Source: Halichoerus grypus
Taxonomy: Eukaryota > Chordata > Mammalia > Carnivora > Phocidae
Reading direction: 5' to 3'
Length of the DNA: 64,000 nucleotides
Assembly (NCBI RefSeq): GCF_964656455.1
Contig: NC_135723.1
Span: forward strand, 98,285,283 to 98,349,282
Made by a program: the position numbers and the translations under genes. Below, piece after piece: positions 12,059-24,169 of this stretch (within the stretch, counting starts at the first letter, position 1; every line of letters begins with the position of its first letter). The notes under the pieces are model-generated. The model saw only the letters and a list, made by a program, of their open reading frames with translations. It ran no database searches and was not told the DNA's origin.

Positions 12059-12298
12059 TCTTTTTTCCTTCCTCCTCCTCCTTCTTCTCTCCTCCTTCTT
12101 CCTCTTCCTCCTCCTCCTCCTCTTCTTCTTCTTTTTCTTCTCCTTCTCCTTCTCCTTCTCCTTCTCCTTCTTCTTCTTCTTCTTCTTCTTCTTCTTCTTC
12201 TTCTTCTTCTTCTCCTTCTCCTTCTTCTCCTTCTCCTCCTCCTCCTCCTCTTCTTCTTCTTCTCCTTCTCCTTCTTCTCCTCCACCTCCTCCTTCTTC
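12059..12298. repeat. 240-bp polypyrimidine/polypurine tract with (TTC)15
   Basis: On the + strand positions 12059-12283 contain only C and T; a single A at 12284 is followed by 14 more pyrimidines. A pure run of 15 TTC units spans 12168-12212, with CTT/CCT/TCTCCT mixtures on either side. The mirror-like composition is the type that can form intramolecular triplexes (H-DNA). The open frames overlapping it encode only F/S or K/E/R runs and are not genes. Confidence 0.97.
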
Positions 12299-12394
12299 AA
12301 TTAACAATCTGTTCAGTGAGACATTTAAACTCTTCAGAGGTAAAAAGCCCCACGAAGAGCAGACAGGACACCAAGAGTCCAGGCTGGACAGCAG

Positions 12395-12530
12395 AAATGT
12401 CACAACCTGGGCCAGAGCACTTGTTGGAGTCCAGGCTTACACTCGCCAACAAGCTGTGTGACTCTGGTAAATTACTAAATCTCTCTGAGCCTTAGTTTCT
12501 TCTGTTGTAAACTGGGAATTCACTCTGAAG
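12395..12530 (+). mobile_element. MIR SINE fragment
   Basis: Contains CAAGCTGTGTGACTCTGG, ATTACTAAATCTCTCTGAGCC and TTAGTTTCTTCTGTTGTAAACTGGG, a decayed MIR core. Confidence 0.7.
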
Positions 12531-13599
12531 CTGGTAGAGCTCAGGCTTCAGAGCCGTCACTGGTGTAGGGTGGGTTCACATCTGTTCACACAAAGCAGAC
12601 AAAGTATCTTAGTTGCAAGGAGCCCAGTCTCTTCTTATTCCAACTGTCCTCCCTTGGCGCAGCCTCCAGCATTTTTGTTGTCTGGCTGAGGGGAAGTGAA
12701 GTTGGGGATACAGTAGTTTGGGGTTTAGTGACTGTATTTATGCAACCATTTCTGTAGATTATTAAGTTTTTGCTGGCATCGTGGTCTAGGAATGACTTAC
12801 AAGTGCACTCCCACAGCCCGTTTTCATAACTACATTCTCATTTGTATTCAAATATTCTTTTTTCTTAAAGAAAACCTGTAAAATGTATTGACTTCAGGCC
12901 CTGGAAATCCTGGATCTGCCTCTGAGGATAAGGATACCTATCTTGTACCATTGTTATAAAGATCAATATAGAAGCTTTTCCCCATTTTTGTTCTTTCTCT
13001 TCTTTTTCCTTCTCTTTCTTTTCTAAAATCATATAATAATGATAAGAATGATCTAATCCAGGGTTTTTGAGGGGTTTTCCCCCAAGACATTTTCCCTCCT
13101 CAAGTAAAGTCATAGGTGAAATCTTGACACATAAAATACAGTAGTAATTGACAGGATTTGTATGAAGCTTAAATCCTCACTGTTTAGGGAACAGTCCTCT
13201 CTTTTTTTATATAAGTCTCCAAAGAACCACTGTGAGCCTCAGGATTACATGGGACCCAGTTTGAAAACATGTGATTTAACTCACTCCTTTCTTTTTATCA
13301 TAGAAAATAACTCCAGAGACACTACACAAACTCCCTTCTTCCCATTCTATGTTCAGCCCACCGTATCTGTCTTCTTTTTCAGGTTTATGACAATAAATAG
13401 AATAATGATAATTATCACTTAAAGTTTAGATGTAAAGCTTACTGGGATCAAAGACTTCTATGTAAAAAATTAAACATTGAAAATCCTGGAAAAAAAACTG
13501 GGGAGAGTCCCTGTCCAAAAGAGGCTTTGGGGTGACATCTTAACCAAGGCAGGCAATCTAGGACACGTAAAAATACAAAACTTGTGGGTGGTACACGTG
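12531..13599. other. Intronic DNA, no clear element
   Basis: AT-rich, non-coding and unassigned. Confidence 0.5.
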
Positions 13600-13965
13600 C
13601 TTAGCTAATGTCACTCTACAAATAATTAATTGGCAAGTAATGTTTGCAGCAATTATGACAGAGACAAAGAGTTCAGATAAATATAAACTGCACAAAGATG
13701 ATGAATGGGCAGTCCACAGAAGAACATGTCTGCACGGCCAGTAAACTTACGGGAAAAAATTCTAATTCTCCATTGAGAGAAGTGCAAGTAAGTAGCAGTG
13801 AGTGACCACTTAGCATCCATCAGAGTGGCAACCAATAGTGATAATACCTACTGATGGGAAGAAGTTAAAAGGATACCTTCCTTCATTTCTAGTAAAAATG
13901 GCAATTGTTACAGACTTTCAGAAAGCAATCCTGATATATCTATTGAAATAAAAAAAAACACAAGA
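13600..13965 (+). mobile_element. Old L1 ORF2-derived remnant
   Basis: Order and wording (GGGCAGTCCACAGAAGAACAT, GGCCAGTAAAC, AGAAGTGCAAGTAAG, CATCCATCAGAGTGGCAA) follow the L1 ORF2 region near the end of the reverse transcriptase gene. Several frameshifts and stops make it non-coding. Confidence 0.65.
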
Positions 13966-14454
13966 CCTATTTCCAGGGTCACAGTATGACTTTCATGGGC
14001 CTTAGGTACTTTTTACCTGTATGGATTATTTTTCCTGCACTAAATACACACACATAGAAAATATAAAATATACTTTATAACTGTGTTGATGTAAAGATGA
14101 CTATAATCCAGAATGGATTCATTATTATCCTATTCCTATTCATTTTCTCCTCTAATTTTAAAAGAAATTAAAGATTAAAACATCTGCCAGGTCCTTAAAG
14201 CTCTCCTGGGCCCTCAGCACTGTCTGTGCCTTCTGAGCCTCATGACATCAGCACCGACTCCTCACCCAGAAGTCTGTCTACTGCGAATCGGGTGAACTTC
14301 AGTGATACTCCCTGCAGTATGGCCAGAGTTGCAAAACCTAGAAACAAAGCGAAGACCTTCAACAGGCAATGTTGAATAAATTGGGTTGTACATTGTATGA
14401 TACCACCTTAGTAAAATAATCAAAGCCAAGAAGACATGTCTTTGAGTGTGTGAC

Positions 14455-14930
14455 TCGTCTGTTATCTTGCAGCCTCACAAACCTCCCTAAAACTCAGTGG
14501 CTTCAAAAAGAATTTTATCTGCCCATGATAACAGTTAGCAGCATGGGATAGGTTCTGTTGGACATTCCTTTTGCTGGTCCCACCAGGGGTAATTCAAGCA
14601 GGTGCAACCAAATGGCAGCTCACCTGGGGCTGGTCTGTGCCAGCCTTACTCACAAGTCTCATAGTTAATCCTTCTCTCGGTGGGGCCATGTGTCTCCAGT
14701 GAGCTAGCTCAGGTTTCTTCCCATGGAATCAGAAGCGTTCTCAAGGGCAAGAGACGATAAGCCCAAATGGCCAACAATGCTATAGACCTAAGCTCATGTC
14801 ATGTTTGCTAATGTCTCCTTTAACCAAAGCAAGTCACGTGATCAGATCCAGAATCATTTCGGGGGCAGGGGACAATGCAAGAGCATGAAGGGAGGGAAGT
14901 ATGACTCACTGGGGGACACAGTCAATCTAT
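14455..14930. mobile_element. MaLR (MLT1-type) LTR remnant
   Basis: Shows the ordered landmarks of a mammalian MaLR solo LTR: GTTATCTTGCAGC, CCTAAAACTCAGTGGCTTC, a region near CAAGTCACGTGATCAGATCC, and GGGGACACAGTCAATCTAT at the end. Heavily decayed, with no coding sequence. Confidence 0.6.
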
Positions 14931-14983
14931 TTCATTTTCAAGTTTCAGTACTCATATTTTTCAGTAGTTTATTTTCTCATTGA

Positions 14984-15489
14984 ATTCCCACAGCTTCATT
15001 TGGCATTTAAAATCAGTCATACTGCCTCATTCATTAAATTAGATAAACAATAGTAAAACATTTTTTAGCTGTAAAGTAGTGTAAAATACAGTTATGTTTT
15101 TATTTGAATTGCAAGGACAATTTTACTCAAAATGACTGAAGTTTGCAAAAGAATTAGTGCTTTCTAATCAGAGCCAGATTTGTTTTTTTGTTGTTGTTTT
15201 TTGTTAAACTGAGTCTTGTTTAGCTAAAAACAGTTGGAGAATTTCACACTCCATAGTTTTTCCTCAGCACACATACACACACAGATATTAATTTTAAAAA
15301 TCTGCTCTTCCTTCAGGAGACTCTACTTTAGTAAAACACACCCTCTTTCCCAAACTATCTTCCAACAATAAGAACAAAATGCACCTTTTTCTTGGGAATA
15401 ATGATAAGAGTATAAACGGTAAAAGTAGTAAATATAAATATGAAAAACAGTAAAAAATATAATGATGAGATTAGTATAAGCAATTCAGC
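14984..15489. other. Intronic DNA, no clear element
   Basis: AT-rich and non-coding, with a short TTG/T run near 15180-15205. Confidence 0.5.
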
Positions 15490-15585
15490 ATAGCTTAAGA
15501 GCAGAGATTCTGTAGCTAGAATTCCTGTGTCTCAGTCCTGACTCTGCCTTTCTTTAGGTAAAAAGTCTTGGAATAGTGAACTAAT
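15490..15585 (+). mobile_element. MIR SINE fragment
   Basis: AAGAGCAGAGATTCTGTAGC followed by CAGTCCTGACTCTGCC and TTTAGGTAAAAAGTCTTGG resembles the MIR 5' half. Confidence 0.55.
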
Positions 15586-16099
15586 CCTTCTGTGCAGATG
15601 GCAGGGACAGAGCACTGAGGACAAGCCTCAGAGAATAGCTCTCTCTAAAGGCCAGGAAAAGAAAAACGACAGTGCAGGACAGTAAAGGAGTGGTCAGCAG
15701 GTCAGAGAGACAAGTGTGAGGACACAGAAAGGCGGAGAAGAATAAGTTTCCATGAGGGGATGGGATGGTCAACAGTGACCAAGTCTACTGAAATCACAGA
15801 GGAGGAGGACTTAGTCAAAGTCAGCATAGTGATCAGCGGCATTCTCGAAAGGGAGGCAGAAGTGATAACTTTCTGACTTGAGGACGTTCAGGTGTAAGTG
15901 CTGAAAAAGAGAAGTTCCCTTAGGTTGGATTGATAAAACAGGTGTAGAGGGCAGCATGCATATTCCCCCCACTCCCATTACCCAAGGTAGAGCAGACAGG
16001 TGCTAATTAACAAAGAAGATAGAGCTAATGGGAAAAAAAGAGAAGGAAAATCGAGGAAATAATTCTCTTAAAGTGTCAGAAGACTGGCATGAAGTAACA

Positions 16100-16435
16100 T
16101 GGCATTGGAAAGGAGTAGTAAAGAAGCGTCCTTCTCTCCTCTTCCTGGCAAACTCCTCCTCATCCTTTAAGACTCAGCTCCAAGTGACTTCACAAATGAA
16201 GCCTTACCAGACTGTCTTAAGTTGTCCAATCCCTTATCTAAAGTGTTTGGGTACTTTGTTTATATCTTTTTTTTAAAAATAACATTCATCCAGTTATATA
16301 GTATTTTATTTCTCCACACATCGATGCCATACATTAGACAGCAAATTCCTCAGAGCCAGGATCTATGATTCATTCATTTTACTTATTTCTAGTATAAGGC
16401 ATAGCACCAGATCTAGTACTACTAATGTAAAAATT
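16100..16435 (+). mobile_element. Probable L2/L3 LINE 3'-end fragment
   Basis: TTTAAGACTCAGCTCCAAG, GAAGCCTTACCAGACTGTC and a later CAGCAAATTCCTCAGAGCCAGG keep the order of L2/L3 3' ends. Followed by a (TTAA)n-like patch at 16430-16448. Confidence 0.55.
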
Positions 16436-16448
16436 AATTAATTAATTA

Positions 16449-18610
16449 GCAATGGGAAAAGGAAAAGGACCTGTGTAGGTTACACTGAAGGAGTATATAC
16501 AGTTGTTAACACATTTGGATCAATGTTCTTAGTCTCATTATTGGGACAGAGTGAAAATGAGAGTGATAAGGTTAGAGATGAGAATAGAGGATTGAGTAGA
16601 TGGAGCAAGAGATAACCATAGCCAGTGTCTATAAGATCTAAGCTAGTGATCAATAGGGTTGTTGAGCTTTGCTGTAGAGACCTATTAAAATGAGAAAGCA
16701 TGAGTTTGTAGCACACGCCTACTTGGTTTTATAAGTTTTTGCCCCTCATCTTAGTCTTCTGTAACCTAAAAGCAATAATGAAGAAAATACTAGTAGAGCT
16801 TCTCCAGACTGAGTCATGAAAAAACAGTCAATTTTATGTTTTGTGGAGTGAAGGTCACAGAGTATCAAGTATGGACATTAATATCACCAAGGAATATGGC
16901 AGTCATGAGGATATAGAGACAAAGAGTTGTGGTTTTGTGACCAGCATTGCCAAGTTTGGGATTATTGTTTTCTTTAAAGTAGTGCTTTGGAGCTAAAACC
17001 AAGAATGAGAAGACTCAAACAAAAGGCAGAAATGGGGTGGATGTGGGTAAGAGAGTAGAAAGGAAAAAATAAATGTAGATTTACTTTGATCTCCAAAATT
17101 TTCTTGAAGGACTTGTCAAGTAAAGAAATATAAGCTATTGGTTTATTAACAAGAAATCAAAATTTTTTCTTTTTTTTCCCTTCTAAATTACCCTTTTCCC
17201 TTGAGACTTGGACAGGTGAAAGAATCCATTAGAGGATGATAATGAGTAACATCTCATACAGAAATTGCACTCATGGAAAGATCATGACATAATATTAGCA
17301 TGCAGAATATCAGAATATCTGTTTTTAAACGCACACTCTACCACCACCATTTGCTCTGTGCCAATTATGAGACAATAGCTCCTCCGGGATATAATGTAGT
17401 TTACTCAGGGCATTCATTCAAACTAAAAAAAAAAAAAAACTCCGAAGAGACAGAGAACATGTGAGGTTAATATTCACGTGTTAATGAGGACCTAGGTATT
17501 GTGCAGCTTACATTGTGCTAATTAAAAATAATTGCATGGTCTTAGAATTAGGGAGCTTTTACAGGGCGGGGAGGTCTCAAGGCCACTGCTGCCCCTCTGG
17601 ATTTCCAGCTTGGTTGTGCACAAATAGTTACCTTAACAGGAATAATGAGATTCTGGGAAAACTAGGTTCTCCAACCAAATTCATTAGAGCCTGATTGAGA
17701 TCAGAAAATCAGTTTCATTGTTTCAATGAGAAATATCTCATTCCAGTAGATAAACTTATTTTTGAAAGACACATTAAGATCAGAAGGTGACTTAGTGATT
17801 ATAAGGCATCAGCATAAGGAAGGTCCCAGAGATCATCCTATTCTGAATGTCACCAATTCACATATGCCCCAGGCCCCTTTCAGGGGCTAAGAACAGCTAT
17901 TTATCATTTTGTGGTACATCCACATTTTCCATTAAAAGACTTTATTAAGTGAAGAGTAGGGTCTCCAGTAAACCAAACTCCCTTGTTAGCATCCTGGTCT
18001 TGATCTGTAGTAAGTATATGGTCCCTCCACTATAAGAGAGCAGGAAAGTGAGGACATTCATAAACTATCAATACCCAAAATGTCATGTTACAGCATTTAC
18101 TAGCAAATGAGCTATAAAATTATTTTATGCTTCTTTTCAGTTTTATATCAAATCATTAGAAGTGAACTTTTCCCTTTCTGGGCAATCAGGAAAAGACTAC
18201 TTATGATGTTCCAAAGATAACCTTTATGTACATGTTCATTTTTGACTTGTGATTAATTTTCTAACATGTTTCATCCTTGGCCACTTCTAGAGATCCATCT
18301 GCTTTAGAAGGTAATAACAGGAAGGATATATGCCAGATATACTTACACACCTATCTCAAATTACGAAGTGTAGAAAGGGTCAAGGAGAGCCTTCCTCAGC
18401 TCATCAGCATCAGCAAAGCTCTGGAGAACTGTTGCTTTGTACTATTCAGAGCACCCAGAATAAGACCTTACACATATGAGCCAAAAATAATTGTTTTATC
18501 TGGAAGATATTTCTCTCTTAAAATTAAAGTAGTAAAACATGGTGGAGAGACCTCCACATCATCTCTAAGTTGGAAAAACTCCAATTTGGCCAAGTCACTT
18601 GGCACCTATG
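16449..18610. other. Intronic DNA, no clear element
   Basis: AT-rich with a 16-base A run near 17425. Short open frames have no recognisable content. Confidence 0.5.
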
Positions 18611-18614
18611 TGTC

Positions 18615-19044
18615 TGTATTGGTTTCCCAGGACTGCTGTAACAAAGAACCACAAACAAGGTGGCTTACCAGAAATGTATGGCCTTACAGTTTCAGAGGCT
18701 AGAAATCCAAAATCAAGGTATCTGCAGGGTTGATTCCTTCTGAGGCCTGTAAGGGAGAATCTGTTCCATACTTCTCTAATAGCTTCTTTCTGGTGGCCTC
18801 AGATGTTCTTTCACTTGCAGTTGACATTCTTCCTGTGTCTTTATATTGTCTTCCCTTGTAGGTATCTGTTTCTGTGTCCAAATGGCCCCTTTCTGTAAGT
18901 CAAGTTGGATTAGGCCTACTGTAGTGATCTCATCTCAACTTAATTATCTTTAACACCTTATTTCCAAATAAGGTCACCATCCCAGGTACTGGGGACTAGA
19001 ACTTCAACATCTTTTGTGGGGGATATATTTAAACCCATAGCAAC
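18615..19044 (-). mobile_element. MaLR-type solo LTR, antisense
   Basis: The + strand begins GTATTGGTTTCCCAGGACTG and ends near AACCCATAGCAA, with AACAAAGAACCACAAAC, TATCTGCAGGGTTGATTCC and TTATTTCCAAATAAGGTCACC between. This is the reverse complement of a MaLR-class LTR with its AATAAA-type signal. No internal retroviral sequence is attached. Confidence 0.7.
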
Positions 19045-20695
19045 ATCCTTTTTAAATCACCAGTGTTTATGTGAAAATAGAAGCCATGGTATGGAATCAC
19101 TGATCTGTGCTTTCTTCTCCATTCCCAGGTACCTTAGTGTTTTAATCACGTGTGTGTATGTCTTAACCACTACTTAGTATGGTATTCAAGATCTTATTGT
19201 CATAAATGGAAGATAATATACACTTAAGAGCTGTGGAAAGTTCTTAAAGGGGAAATCTTAATATATTTAATAACAAAATATATTTATACATCAAAAACTA
19301 CATATTCAAAGCTGTAAGAAAAACAGGGAAGACAAATATGAAAGAACACAGATTTTAGTCATTTATAGTATAGCCAGTATAAATTAATAGAAAAATGATG
19401 ACAATAAATGGGCATCACTCATAACTGTACGCCCCACAAAAGACTTGAAAGATCTCTCCAATGTACATTTGAAAATACATTTTCCAAATATTAATAAAAA
19501 ATACAAATAAAGTAATGGAAAGTGATTTTCTTTTTTTGCCATATAAGAAACTGTTTTTTCTTTTTGTTTTATTTTAAATCAGAGTCTAGCCAGGGCTGGT
19601 GAAGTTGCATTCACAGGCAAAGTTGTTGCTTTTAGATTCTCAAGAATCTAAGATTGACCATCAGAATTTAGAGCTCACTTCATGGTGGCATAGAGGTAGT
19701 AATGAGTACCTGACAACAGCTCATAGAATATGGCCATTGTGTATTCTGGATTGTGTGCAGTTACATTAACTTTTCACACCATTGAAGGAGGTCTACACGG
19801 AGGTAAGAAGAGGGGCCTGGCATTCAAAAGGAGAACGAAATACAGGCTCACCCAAATTTGCTCCCGGGGGCAAGAAAACAAGGTGTTATCTTTTTCTTTT
19901 ATATTATTTGCTCCTTTTCCAAAATTCATCAAAAAGTGTTAAGTTCTTTTGATAATTAGAAATATCCACATTTTTTTAAAAAAATGAATCTATCTCACAC
20001 ATCCTAACAAAAACTCCCTCACGAATTTAGCGATCTCCACCAATTTTTATTGTATTTTGGCTTTTATGTTCAAATTCCTACAATGATGTGGTCACCACCC
20101 AATTCCACTAAATAGTTCCTTTCCCTATAATTTGGTTCTATAAATACCACTGCCCTGAAATATTTAAAAAGTCACTCAAATCGGCTCCCTAAATGTATTG
20201 CCATTTTGTTGTTGTTGTATTCTGGCCCTCTTTCTGTTCGCATATTTTGCAGCAATTCAGACTCCTGAGAGTGCTTCTCCTTGGGTGGAGTTCCTCCTTT
20301 ATATTCTGTCCCCGCGCTGACCGTTCCTTAACTGTGCTTCCTCTCCTAGAACATGAAACCGGTTGCACAGCTTGGCTCTTCAACCTTTGGTTCGCCCCTC
20401 TGCCTGCGAGTTGACCATCCTTCTGATGTCTCATGCCACATCAGCACATGAGCAGGGGGAGCGTTTTTCCTCGCCCTTGGTTGGGGCTAGGGGGGCAGAG
20501 CATGCACGTGTTGTTTGGTGTTCTACTGATGGTTGTAAGCCCAGGGCCATATGGATTTTTAAAGTTCAGTACCAACCTTTGACTTTATGCCTCCATCTTT
20601 TATTATTCTGCTTAATACTTCTTTTGTTAACAATACTAGGAACACATTTGATGCTTAATAACATCTGTTCATTAAGTAGTGCAGTCCAATTTTTA
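19045..20695. other. Intronic DNA, no clear element
   Basis: 19195-19560 is very AT-rich. 20190-20560 is less so. The 143-codon open frame at 20363-20794 shows no domain and runs into the LTR at 20697, so it is taken as chance. Confidence 0.45.
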
Positions 20696-20696
20696 T

Positions 20697-21258
20697 ATAG
20701 TTGTGATAAGCAGAATAATGCTCCCCCAGTTGTCCTTGCCCTCATCTGTGGAACCTGTAAATATGTTACCATCTATGGCAAAGGGACTTTATGATCAAGT
20801 GAGGGCCCGTCACATGAGAGTATCCTGGATGATCTGGGTGGTGATCATCGGGCTCCTTAAAACAGAGCAAGAGATGTGACAGGGAAATCAGGGAATCGGA
20901 ACAATGGCGTGTGGGCTCCTTAAAACATGTGATCATAGGGCTCCTTAGAGCAAGAGATGTGACAGGGAAATCAGGGAATCGGAACAATGGAGTGTGGGAA
21001 GAACTGGCTTTGAAGATGGAGACATGGCACAAGGACAATGAGCAGGGAATGAGGTGGAGTCTAGAAGCTGAGCCAGGTGAGCAAATGGATTTTTGCCCAG
21101 AGTTTTCAGAAGGAGCACAGCCCTACAGACACCTTGAATTTAGCCCAGTGAAACCCACCTCAAACTTCTAACCTCCAGAACTGTAAGGTAATAAGTTCGT
21201 GTTGTTTCAGTGCATAAGGCTTGGTTATTTACAGGAGCCCTGTGAACCTAACACAGTG
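20697..21258 (+). mobile_element. MaLR/ERVL-type solo LTR, sense, with internal duplication
   Basis: Landmarks in order: GATAAGCAGAATAATGCTCCC, TGGAACCTGTAAATATGTTACC, CAAAGGGACTTTATGATCAAG, CTTGAATTTAGCCCAGTGAAA, CCTCCAGAACTGTAAGGTAATAA and GTGAACCTAACACA. No retroviral genes are attached. An internal segment is duplicated in tandem at 20843-20998. Confidence 0.72.
20843..20998. repeat. Tandem duplication inside the LTR
   Basis: Unit 1 (20843-20930) and unit 2 (20931-20998) share GATCATNGGGCTCCTTA, GAGCAAGAGATGTGACAGGG and AATCAGGGAATCGGAACAA almost perfectly. The units differ by a 4-base difference and a 3' trim, showing the duplication is much younger than the LTR. Confidence 0.92.
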
Positions 21259-21789
21259 GTCCTTTGTCATTTTTCCCTGTACCTAGTGTGATGTCACACA
21301 GACGACACTCGTCATTTAACGAAAATGAAGAACAGACTTAGGATTCCCCATCTTTTGGAGTTTTACATGCTATGAAATTCAATCTGATGTGTTCAATAGT
21401 AGTATTTCTGAACATCTGAGATTTATTTACGAATATGTACAATAATACGAGACCTTTTATTTGGTACTAGAAGTCTCAGCAGAGAAAAATTACTTTTCCA
21501 ATAAATCAATGAACTTGATGAGTCTGTTTATTTCCCCATCAGCCCAATTGCCTCTCTGTTCTTCAGCAGGGGACTAGCAAAACTCCGTCACCAATGATGG
21601 CTCGCACACTTCTTCACTGGCTGCCGCCTTAGCCCTTGGGCACTGTCATCTCCTCAGGTTTAATGCACACAAATTGTGCAAGCCAGCTATGCCTCCCTCC
21701 ACTGGGCCCAGAGCTAACTGGCTGAGGCATGCAGGGGAAATGCTTCGGTTAGCTCATTCTCTGCATTAAAATGTCAATATACTCAATGC

Positions 21790-21960
21790 TTTTTAGTTTA
21801 CAAAGTGCGTGTGATTTCATTTAATCATCACGATAACTTAGTTGAAGGAGATAGTGTTGCCTTCGCTTCACAGCTAAGAAAATGAAAAGTTAAGGGGAGT
21901 TTCCACGTTTAAATGACAGAAAGGAGATTTGAATGAAAATCTCTTAATTCCTTACTCAGT
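21790..21960 (-). mobile_element. Decayed MIR SINE fragment
   Basis: ATTTCATTTAATCATCACGAT followed by GAAAATGAAAAGTTAAGG resembles the reverse strand of MIR. Weak match. Confidence 0.45.
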
Positions 21961-22019
21961 TATAAAACTAATGCAATTTCATTATATCCAGGTGTCCTTG
22001 CCATTTTACCTCCTTGCCA

Positions 22020-22330
22020 TTATTCCAGATATGTATTTCTCAAGTGTATTTTTAATCGTAATATAACTTATGCACATTATAAAGTAATATGGAAAACACA
22101 GAAAAGTACGACGTTTTAAATCATCCATAATCTTACTGCTCAAAGATAACCACTGTTACTGTGTGGGTGCATTCATCCAAGTATATTTCTTTCCACGTGT
22201 ATTTTTATTTAGGGTTTTGTATCCCAATCCCTTTTCGTTATTTTGAGTGAAGTGAAGTGGCAGTCCGGACTTATTTTATTTAAAATTTCACTCTATTGCC
22301 TTTTGGTGTCCTACCTTTTTCCTACTTATA
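22020..22330. mobile_element. Possible old L1M 3'-end remnant
   Basis: Contains AATCATCCATAATCTTACTGC and AGATAACCACTGTTACTGTG, phrases common in ancient L1M 3' ends. Family not assigned. Confidence 0.45.
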
Positions 22331-22387
22331 TCTAAATATAAATAATTAGCCCGCCCTTCTGGAGTTAGCTTTGTTCCAGGATTAGAT

Positions 22388-22548
22388 CCGTGCCTCTCAA
22401 ACCACAGTCAGGACCAGCAGCTGCAGCATCACTTGGGAGCTTGTTAGAACTGCACATTCTCTGCTGAATCAGAATCTCTGGGTGAGGCCCAGGAATCTTA
22501 ACAGGCTTGTCTTAACAAGCTCTCCAGGTGGTTTTCACACATGATACC
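22388..22548. mobile_element. MER5A-like hAT-Charlie element
   Basis: Contains TGCCTCTCAAACCACAGTC, ACTTGGGAGCTTGTTAGAA, AATCAGAATCTCTGGGTGA and AGCTCTCCAGGTGGTTTTCAC in the order expected of MER5A. Non-autonomous. Confidence 0.7.
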
Positions 22549-22862
22549 GTTTGGACTGAAATACTTGGGTTCCCATTTGTGTTGATGAGGCAAAAGCAGC
22601 GAGTAGGCCTGTCATGAGTGAAAGTCAAGCAGAATAACTGTCCCACTTTGAAGAAAAAAAAAGGAGAGCTTCTTATATACCCAGATCTCCCTCGTCTACA
22701 AGCCGTCAGCCCTTGCTCTTGTCAGTTACTTGAGTTAGGGTCTGTAGCCCTCTCTAGGGTGTTTATATGCTTGCTTAGACATGCAGCAGTTACCTACACT
22801 TCTTATCGTCAGATCATGCTTTCGTCAGTTCTGACGGGCTCTCCTTAAACACCTACCATGTT

Positions 22863-23078
22863 TGGGGCGCCTGGGTGGCACTTCTGTTAAGCGTCGGACC
22901 CTTGGTTTCAGCTCAGGTCGTGATCATGGGATCCTGAGATAGGGTCCTGAGCTTGGGCCTCACGTCAGGCTCCCTGCTCAGTGTAGAGTTTGCTTAAAGA
23001 CCCTTGCTGTCTCTCCATCTTACCTCCCCTCCCTGTGCTTTCTCTCTCAAATAAATAAATAAAATCTTAAAAAAAAAA
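22863..23078 (+). mobile_element. Can-SINE, sense, older copy
   Basis: GGGGCGCCTGGGTGGC head, divergent body and AAATAAATAAATAAAATCTT tail. Target duplication CTACCATGTT at 22853-22862 and 23080-23089. Confidence 0.94.
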
Positions 23079-23379
23079 TCTACCATGTTAGATTATATGG
23101 AGTAGAAAAGAAAAATAGATATTCTAGACCCTCCCCTCAAGATAACTCACAGTCTTGTTAGGAAATAAAATTTTCATGTATGAAATTCAATCAACAACAG
23201 TCAATCAAATCCTCAACTGACTATAATCGGGTATTAAGTACATGAGAGGAGCAGTGAGTGCCCTGGGCTGTACAGAAAGATGAGTATATTGACTAGGGAC
23301 TGTCTCTTTAAGAAAGGAGGACTGTGAGGAGGACCTAATTAATAATTACTACATTAATCATAAAAATTCCACCTATTAA

Positions 23380-23800
23380 ATGTTTACCATGTCCCAGATA
23401 CAGTAGTTTAGCAATGAATGTTGTTATGTCCTCCAGTTCTCATTACTACATTGTAAATAGCTGATACCTATTCTCCGGACAAGGCTAAAGGAGATGAGGC
23501 AACTTTGCCAGTGTTACATAATAGTACTTTGTGGAGTCAGAATTTCACCCCAAGTCTGTTGGATTACAGAACCCTGTTTCTTAGCACTCCTGCCTTAATA
23601 GTTAACTCTTGTAGAGAAGGTTAATAGATTAAGAGGTTTGTAGTGTATTGCAGATAAAGGTGACCCCAGAAAAGGGGCCTGACCAGTGTGCAAGTTTATG
23701 TGGGCAAGTAACCCAAACCAGGAAACATCTGTTAGGATTATGGAAGGTCTTGTATGCATAGATGGTGATCTGGGATATAATATCATGGATACTGAAAAAT
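23380..23800 (-). mobile_element. MIR and L2 fragments, antisense
   Basis: 23380-23600 resembles reverse-strand MIR (GAGATGAGGCAACTTTGCCAG, GAGTCAGAATTTCACCCC). 23600-23800 resembles reverse-strand L2 (ATTATGGAAGGTCTTGTATGC). Both are decayed and boundaries are approximate. Confidence 0.45.
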
Positions 23801-24169
23801 CATTACATATTTTTTAACATAATGAAAGTAACGTTTTAGGACTAGACTAACATTGGCTGAAAAGCATAATTTGGTGAGAAGTGAAGAGGTATTTGAATAG
23901 GAGAGCCAATTCATAGTATGATTGTGGTAAACCAGATACTGGATAATAAGGAAAATGGGGTGTTTGCAGGGGGGAAAGAGAATGACTAATGATTAAATAT
24001 TTTAAAAAGAAAAATGAAAGCTCTTAAAGACAGATTGCCCAAAGGGACTAAAAGGAAAACTTTAGAATTTTAACTTGACATTCTGGATCATTTTGAGCTA
24101 CACACAAAAATTGCAATTATCTGGAGAGAGGTTGCAAAAAATTAGTAAGGCGGTTAGAAATTGTGAGTT

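Noticed and set aside
11955..12461. 168-codon open frame (+) and 135/85-codon frames (-)
   Set aside because: They encode only F/S/L or K/E/R homopolymer-like runs read from the polypyrimidine tract.
20363..20794. 143-codon open frame (+) as a gene
   Set aside because: No domain, no splice context, and its 3' part is LTR sequence.
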